DNA from: Novosphingobium sp.
GTDB lineage: Bacteria; Pseudomonadota; Alphaproteobacteria; Sphingomonadales; Sphingomonadaceae
Reading direction: 5' to 3'
Length of the DNA: 20,895 nucleotides
Assembly (NCBI GenBank): GCA_030830245.1
Contig: JAURNJ010000151.1
Coordinates: forward strand, 1 to 20,895
A program made the position numbers and the translations under genes. Below the pieces are notes generated by a model. The model was not told the origin of the DNA, ran no database searches, and saw only the letters and a program-made list of their open reading frames with translations. This document shows positions 16,823 to 20,895 of the stretch, one piece after another. Numbering within the stretch: position 1 is the stretch's first letter; each line of letters opens with the position of its first letter.

Positions 16823-17523
16823 CACCCGCCGGGCAGCGGGGACTTTTCCGGCAAGGCAAACAAGTCGACGAAGCGTTGTGACAGGGCGACATCGCCAGTA
16901 ACGGTTACACCACAGTCGCCCGGTTCCTGCTTGCCGTAGATGACGGCGAGGAACGGCTCGACCGATTGCGCCTCGAACACCAAATCCGGGATTAAACCGG
17001 TATCGGCATGGCGCGCAACTGCGAGTTCGCCATTGGCCACCTCTGCGGACATTGTTTCTTGCGGCGTGCAAAACAGGACGCGCAGGTGCAAGCCCCTTGC
17101 CTTTTCCGGGTCGATCATGGTGCGCAGCGATAGCAGGAACGAAGTCGCCGTCATGGGTAGCGACGCATCATGGAGCGGCGAGCGCACTGCCCACCGCCCC
17201 AGCGCCTGCATGACGAATTCGAGCTCACGACCCCAGTCGGTCAGCTCCAAGACCTGGACGGCAGCGGGCGGCGGCAACTTGCGACGGACCAGCACGCCCA
17301 GTTCCTCGAGCCGCGCGAGCCGCTCGGTCAGCACCTTGGCGCTCAGGCCAGGCAATTCGGCGCGAATGTCCGAAAAACGTCTCGGACCGAGCATAAGCTC
17401 GCGAACAATCAGCAAGCTCCAGCGTTCGCCGACCAGTTCCATGGCGAAGGCAGCCGCGCAGGCGTCTTCATACCACCGACCGTGCGGGGTTTGCGACAGG
17501 TTAGTTTCTTTTCCCAACTCCAT
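16819..17523 (-). CDS. HxlR-type winged-helix transcriptional regulator with C-terminal extension
   Basis: Probable DNA-binding regulator of the HxlR family, 234 residues, about twice the length of a minimal member. The winged helix spans about 18-110: WYEDACAAAFAMELVGERWSLLIVRELMLGPRRFSDI, then LPGLSAKVLTERLARLEELGVLVRR. No cysteine lies at the position used for redox sensing in minimal HxlR proteins apart from C22. The C-terminal part (about 135-230) is a separate mixed alpha/beta region, possibly of SCP2-like fold, which may bind a ligand; this is inference. The gene is divergent from the VOC-fold gene across 67 bases containing repeated TAGTT elements, so it probably controls itself and that operon. 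Confidence 0.88.
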   Translation of the reverse strand: MELGKETNLSQTPHGRWYEDACAAAFAMELVGERWSLLIVRELMLGPRRFSDIRAELPGLSAKVLTERLARLEELGVLVRRKLPPPAAVQVLELTDWGRELEFVMQALGRWAVRSPLHDASLPMTATSFLLSLRTMIDPEKARGLHLRVLFCTPQETMSAEVANGELAVARHADTGLIPDLVFEAQSVEPFLAVIYGKQEPGDCGVTVTGDVALSQRFVDLFALPEKSPLPGGC

Positions 17524-17537
17524 AGTTGCTTTTAGTT
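17502..17537. promoter_or_regulatory. Three phased TAGTT repeats at the HxlR gene start, candidate operator
   Basis: TAGTT occurs at 17502-17506, 17523-17527 and 17533-17537, i.e. with starts 21 and 10 bases apart, roughly two and one helical turns. They would lie on one face of the DNA. They span the start codon and leader of the HxlR-type gene and face the divergent VOC-fold gene. Use as the regulator's binding site is inference; no data are available here. Confidence 0.35.
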
Positions 17538-17590
17538 ACCATCGAGAGCAGGCTCATGCAATCGCCGAGTCGCAATGCAGGAAACACACC

Positions 17591-18025
17591 ATGATCCGAA
17601 TGATCTTCGTCAATCTGCCGGTGACCGATCTGCCCAAGGCCATGGCCTTCTATGAAGCGCTCGGCTTCACCAACAATCCGCAGTTCACCGACGAGACGGC
17701 CGCCTGCATGGTCCTGAGTGAAACGATCCATGTGATGCTGCTCACCCACGCCAACTGGAAGACGTTCACCGATCGCCCCATCCCGGACACCGGGTCGAGC
17801 GAAGTGATGCTGTGCATTTCCTGCGACAATCGCGAGGAAGTCGAGAGCCTCAACTCTACAGCAGGCAGGCACGGCGGCACCTCCGATATCTTCCCGGCGC
17901 AGGACCATGGCTTCATGATGAGCCATGCCTTCTCCGACCCCGATGGGCACATCTGGGAAGCTATGTGGTTGGATCCGGCAATTGCCAGCGGCGAGGCTCC
18001 CGAATTGCAGACGGCAAGCCAGTGA
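17591..18025 (+). CDS. VOC-fold (glyoxalase/bleomycin-resistance-like) protein
   Basis: Small metal-binding-fold enzyme or binding protein of 144 residues. The N-terminal beta-alpha module reads MIRMIFVNLPVTDLPKAMAFYEALGF; the C-terminal module ends SHAFSDPDGHIWEAMWLDP, the usual VOC signature. The reaction cannot be told from sequence. The start at 17591 is supported by AGGA about nine bases upstream; the longer open frame to 16940 overlaps the HxlR gene on the other strand. It is the first gene of a plus-strand set with a GST-like and a DUF1428 gene, divergent from the regulator. VOC plus HxlR pairs are common around stress or detoxification functions. Confidence 0.88.
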   Translation: MIRMIFVNLPVTDLPKAMAFYEALGFTNNPQFTDETAACMVLSETIHVMLLTHANWKTFTDRPIPDTGSSEVMLCISCDNREEVESLNSTAGRHGGTSDIFPAQDHGFMMSHAFSDPDGHIWEAMWLDPAIASGEAPELQTASQ

Positions 18026-18035
18026 GGCGCGAGAC

Positions 18036-18701
18036 ATGACCCAGCAACCAGCAATCGAAATCACCGCATACGACTGGGTCCCCGACATGGCGCGCGGCAA
18101 GGTCAAGGACATGCGCGTGCGCTGGGCCTTGAACGAGATCGGCCTGCCCTACAAAGAACGACTCGTCGGCGGTGCGGGTGGTGAGAAATCAGCCGATCAC
18201 CTCGACGACCAACCCTTCGGCCAGGTCCCAATCTACAAGGAGGGCGACCTGACACTGTTTGAGTCGGGCGCGATCCTGCTTCATATCGGCGAAAAGGACG
18301 AGCGCTTGCTGCCGCGCGATCCGGTGGCCCGCGGACGTGCCATCGCCTGGATGTTCGCGGCCCTCAACAGCGTGGAGCCGTTCCTGCAGGCGCTGTTCCT
18401 GATCGACCTGCGCGGGGAAGGCCAGCCTTGGCACGGCCCGGCCTCGGGAGCCTTGCAACCATTTGCCGAAAATCGGCTGCAGCAGCTTTCGGCTGCGCTT
18501 GGGGAACGGGAATGGTTGGAAGACCGCTTCACCTTGGGCGATCTGCTGATGATTGACGTTCTGCGCACAACCTCAAAGCAGCAGTTCGTCCGCGCACACG
18601 CCAACCTTGCCGCCTATGTCGAGCGAGGAACGGCGCGGCCCGCTTTCCGGTCGGCTCTGGCAGCGCAGATGGCCGCGTTCGAAGAAAGGGAACCGAAATG
18701 A
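18036..18701 (+). CDS. Glutathione S-transferase family protein (second)
   Basis: GST-like protein of 221 residues. The N-terminal domain is atypical, with ITAYDWVPDMARGKVKDMRVRWALNEIGLPYKER, then FGQVPIYKEGDLTLFESGAILLHIGE, which matches the glutathione-binding cis-proline and E-S pair. The C-terminal helical domain has RFTLGDLLMIDVLR. Substrate unknown. The start at 18036, ten bases after the VOC gene, has GAGG about eight bases upstream. Its stop overlaps the next ATG as ATGA, so the three genes are very probably one transcript. It is clearly different from the GST-like protein at 16175-16822 and is not a recent duplicate. Confidence 0.88.
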   Translation: MTQQPAIEITAYDWVPDMARGKVKDMRVRWALNEIGLPYKERLVGGAGGEKSADHLDDQPFGQVPIYKEGDLTLFESGAILLHIGEKDERLLPRDPVARGRAIAWMFAALNSVEPFLQALFLIDLRGEGQPWHGPASGALQPFAENRLQQLSAALGEREWLEDRFTLGDLLMIDVLRTTSKQQFVRAHANLAAYVERGTARPAFRSALAAQMAAFEEREPK

Positions 18702-19027
18702 CCTACATCCAGGGTTTTGTCCTGCCCGTACCTGCCGACAAGAAGCAGGCCTATATCGAGGCAGCAGCGATGGGCTGGGAGCATTTCGAGAAATACGGCG
18801 CAATCGAACATGTCGAGGCATGGGAGGAAGACGTGCCAGACGGTACTCTGACCGATTTCCGCATGGCGGTGAAGTCGCAGCCGGACGAGAAGATCGTGTT
18901 CAGCTGGGTCATCTGGCCTGACAAGGCTACCTGCGATGCTGCCGAGGCCAGGATGCGCGAAGAAGCGCCTGGGCGCGCAATATCTCATCGGCGCTCATGC
19001 CTTCGAAATAATCGTAGCCGGCGTTGA
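18698..19027 (+). CDS. DUF1428-family protein with lost C-terminus
   Basis: The first 88 or so residues match the DUF1428 family (E. coli YbaA type): MTYIQGFVLPVPADKKQAY, HVEAWEEDVPDGTLTDFRMAVK and EKIVFSWVIWPDK. Family members run on to about 115-120 residues with a conserved P-M-P-F-D-G-K-R-M end. Here the match stops around EARMREEA (18960-18970). The last 20 residues, which are Arg-rich, are translated antisense through a J-domain-protein gene relic. So the ORF is a truncated gene with an accidental tail, and may not be functional. The start is certain: AAGGGA seven bases upstream and ATGA overlap with the GST gene. Confidence 0.8.
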   Translation: MTYIQGFVLPVPADKKQAYIEAAAMGWEHFEKYGAIEHVEAWEEDVPDGTLTDFRMAVKSQPDEKIVFSWVIWPDKATCDAAEARMREEAPGRAISHRRSCLRNNRSRR

Positions 19028-19190
19028 ACGGGCGCACATGTTCGAGGCACAGCCAGCGCCACTCGCCCGGCCCATCGAAACCGGGCGCACGCGGACCCGG
19101 AGCGCGAAACTCGCCCGCCTCTTCACAACCGAGCTAATGACAGGCCTTGCCTTGGGATTCGAAACGTCCGTGAAATCTGTCCGCGCGCAT
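18967..19190 (-). pseudogene. N-terminal remnant of a J-domain (DnaJ-like) protein gene
   Basis: Read on the minus strand from ATG 19190, the frame gives MRADRFHGRFESQGKACH, then TAG at 19134-19136 (codon 19). Past the stop it continues as LGCEEAGEFRAPGPRAPG, EWRWLCLEHVRPFNAGYDYF and EGMSADEILRAQ. This is the conserved N-terminal part of the alphaproteobacterial J-domain protein that usually lies next to bolA. Homology ends near codon 74 (about 18970), exactly where the DUF1428 gene loses its own C-terminus; the J domain itself is absent from the window. Two lesions, a nonsense codon and a truncation, make it a pseudogene. The family assignment is from memory of the motif and gene order, so it needs a search to confirm. 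Confidence 0.8.
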
Positions 19191-19243
19191 GGCTTTCAAG
19201 ATGGCGTCCTAGCTCCTAAATTGGAAGCCCAAGGAGACTGGCT

Positions 19244-19516
19244 TTGAGCGGACCAATCGCACAGGAAATCGAAACGCGGCTGCAAGAGGCTTTCGCGCCC
19301 AGCCACCTTGCCGTCATCAACGACAGCGCCAGCCACTCAGGCCACCGCGGCGATGATGGCAGCGGCGAATCGCATTTCACGGTCGAGATCGAGAGCGGGG
19401 CTTTTGCCGGAGTAGCCCGGCTTCAGCGCCAGCGCATGGTCAACGCGGCCCTGGGCGACATTCCCGGCCAGAGGGTCCATGCGCTAGCGATCAAGGCGCG
19501 CGCGCCGGGCGAATAG
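19244..19516 (+). CDS. bolA: BolA-family protein
   Basis: Small BolA-type protein of 90 residues, likely a partner of monothiol glutaredoxin in iron-sulfur or iron homeostasis. Typical features are the N-terminal IETRLQEAFAPSHLAVINDS, the SGESHFTVEIES loop and the RLQRQRMVNAALGD helix, followed by VHALAIKARAP. The start is TTG at 19244, preceded by AAGGAG with seven bases spacing; no ATG fits. It is divergent from the J-domain-protein relic across about 53 bases, the usual arrangement for this gene pair. It is followed by the pirin gene after 16 bases. Confidence 0.93.
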   Translation: MSGPIAQEIETRLQEAFAPSHLAVINDSASHSGHRGDDGSGESHFTVEIESGAFAGVARLQRQRMVNAALGDIPGQRVHALAIKARAPGE

Positions 19517-19532
19517 GAAGAGGGATCGGCTC

Positions 19533-20423
19533 ATGACCATCTTGCAGACAATCACGCCCGTGACGCACGATCTGGGCCAGTTCGAGGTGCGCCGGGTGCT
19601 GCCTTCCGCCCAAAAGCGCATGGTCGGACCGTTCATCTTCGTCGACCAGTTCGACCCTGCTCATCTTGCTCCGGGTGAAGGGATGGGCGTTCGCCCGCAC
19701 CCACACATCAATCTTGCCACGGTGACCTGGCTGTTCGATGGCGAATATGCAGGCGCGATCGAACACCGCGACAGCCTTGGCACCTTTGCGACAATCCGGC
19801 CTGGACAGGTCAACCTGATGACCGCAGGCAGCGGTATCGTCCATTCCGAGCGCAGCCCGCAAGCGGAGCGCGACAGAGGGCCAAGCTTCTACGGCATGCA
19901 GACCTGGCTTGCCCTTCCCGATGGCAGGGAGGAAATAGATCCGGCCTTCGAAAGCCGCACAGACCTGCCGCTGGTCGAGGGCGGCGGAGCGAGCGCAAGG
20001 GTCATCATGGGCACGCTCTGGGGCCAATCCGCCCAGACGACGCAATACGCCGCGACGATCTATGCCGACATCGTGCTCGATGCGGGCGGATCGCTCCCGA
20101 TCGACGCCGATGCGGACGAGCGCGCCGTGATGCTGGTCGGTGGGTCTGCCTCTATCGATGGCGTCCAGCTCGGCCTTTACGAGCTTGCCGTACTCGCGCC
20201 CGGCGCAACGATGCGTCTCGCCAGCGAGAGCGGCGCGCGCGTGATGCTGCTGGGCGGCGAGGCCTTCACCACCCGTCGATACGCGTGGTGGAACTTTGTC
20301 AGTTCCTCGCGCGAGCGGATCGAACAGGCTAAGGACGACTGGAACAACCATCGCTTCCCCCTGGTTCCCGGCGACGAACACGAGCGCATCGAAATTCCCG
20401 AAAAGCCGCTGACCCAGGCGTGA
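19533..20423 (+). CDS. Pirin family protein
   Basis: Cupin-superfamily pirin of 296 residues; bacterial members can have quercetinase-like or regulatory roles, so the activity is open. Candidate metal ligands match human pirin's pattern: H56 and H58 in RPHPHINLATVTW, H104 and E106 in GSGIVHSE. The N-terminal cupin (about 10-125) is followed by the C-terminal pirin domain with RYAWWNFVSSSRERIEQAKDDW near residues 249-270 and a final IEIPEKPL. ATG 19533 has GAGGG about nine bases upstream. It lies close behind bolA and 56 bases before hisG. Confidence 0.92.
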   Translation: MTILQTITPVTHDLGQFEVRRVLPSAQKRMVGPFIFVDQFDPAHLAPGEGMGVRPHPHINLATVTWLFDGEYAGAIEHRDSLGTFATIRPGQVNLMTAGSGIVHSERSPQAERDRGPSFYGMQTWLALPDGREEIDPAFESRTDLPLVEGGGASARVIMGTLWGQSAQTTQYAATIYADIVLDAGGSLPIDADADERAVMLVGGSASIDGVQLGLYELAVLAPGATMRLASESGARVMLLGGEAFTTRRYAWWNFVSSSRERIEQAKDDWNNHRFPLVPGDEHERIEIPEKPLTQA

Positions 20424-20479
20424 TGGCAGTTTCGTCGCGCATTGCCCTTTGGCGCTCCGGAAGCTAGGGCGCGCACGCT

Positions 20480-20895
20480 ATGACGCGCCAGCTTACCTTC
20501 GCCGTGCCCAAGGGCCGCCTTCTCGACGAGGCGCTGCCGATGATGGCTGCTGCCGGGATCGTTCCCGAAGCGGAATTTCACGACAAGAACAGCCGTGCGC
20601 TCGCCTTCAGCTGCGAGAACAGCGATGTGCGGATCATCCGGGTGCGCGCGTTCGATGTCGCCACTTTCGTCGCGCACGGGGCGGCGCAGATGGGCATCGT
20701 CGGTTCGGACGTGGTCGAGGAATTCGCCTATTCCGACCTCTATGCGCCGGTCGATCTCGACATCGGCCATTGCCGCCTGTCCGTAGCGGAACCCGCCGGA
20801 GCAGATAGCAGCGCCGGAACCAGCCATACCCGCGTCGCCAGCAAGTATCCCAATCTTACCCGCCGCCACTATGAAAGCCTAGGTATCCAGGCCGA
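20480..20895 (+). CDS. hisG: ATP phosphoribosyltransferase, short form, truncated by window edge
   Basis: HisG catalyses the first step of histidine synthesis, joining ATP and PRPP. The 138 codons present begin [20 protein letters not shown]. They contain [31 protein letters not shown] and, later, [20 protein letters not shown]. The sequence matches the short HisG form, which needs the regulatory HisZ subunit; hisZ is not in this window. The start ATG 20480 has AGGGCG upstream. The gene continues past the right edge. The frame is open throughout and matches the family closely. Confidence 0.94.
   Translation, partial: MTRQLTFAVPKGRLLDEALPMMAAAGIVPEAEFHDKNSRALAFSCENSDVRIIRVRAFDVATFVAHGAAQMGIVGSDVVEEFAYSDLYAPVDLDIGHCRLSVAEPAGADSSAGTSHTRVASKYPNLTRRHYESLGIQA

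Noticed and set aside
16175..18701. The two GST-like genes as a recent tandem duplication
   Set aside because: Their N-terminal domains and motifs differ strongly; they are separate family members.
18690..19240. Transposon or phage boundary at the J-domain gene scar
   Set aside because: No transposase, terminal inverted repeats, target-site duplication or tRNA attachment site was seen around the junction.

Overview
The window reads as ordinary chromosome of a high-GC alphaproteobacterium, most likely a member of the Sphingomonadales (Sphingomonadaceae/Erythrobacteraceae). The evidence is the pckA / chvI-chvG / hprK / EIIA / HPr cluster, a short-form HprK, CobS, a BolA-type gene and the style of the proteins. 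No rRNA, tRNA, CRISPR array, transposase, integrase or phage gene was seen. The genus assignment is inference.

Layout. Bases 1-5402 hold a regulatory block. The 5' part of pckA (PEP carboxykinase, minus strand) is divergent from a tightly packed plus-strand run: chvI, chvG, hprK, rapZ, a mannose-type EIIA and HPr. It links envelope or acid sensing (ChvG/ChvI) to the regulatory phosphotransferase system and to gluconeogenesis. It is followed by a SpoU-type RNA methyltransferase (5410-6231). Converging on that from the minus strand are rmuC and a small exported protein of unknown function. Upstream of rmuC lie a 73-residue small ORF with a strong Shine-Dalgarno and about 310 bases of low-information sequence. 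Bases 8832-12851 hold def and recR (minus), divergent from fmt, truA and an MDR-family oxidoreductase (plus). A bifunctional penicillin-binding protein (12848-15049) and cobS (15105-16097) follow on the minus strand; cobT is not next to cobS.

Bases 16175-19027 hold an accessory-looking group: a GST-like protein, an HxlR-type regulator, a VOC-fold protein, a second GST-like protein and a DUF1428 protein, the last three in overlapping or tight succession. The group ends in a visible scar. The DUF1428 gene loses its normal C-terminus at about 18960-18970 and runs antisense into the remains of a J-domain-protein gene. Only the N-terminal 74 codons of that gene survive, and they carry an in-frame TAG. 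In many alphaproteobacteria that J-domain gene sits between bolA and cobS. This looks like a rearrangement that replaced the J-domain gene with a detoxification-type gene group. bolA, a pirin and the start of hisG (short form) complete the window.

A recurring feature is TTG initiation: six genes appear to start with TTG, and three of these overlap the preceding stop codon as TTGA. I found no new defence, secretion or mobile system. The most informative novelty is the J-domain gene scar and the accessory genes beside it.
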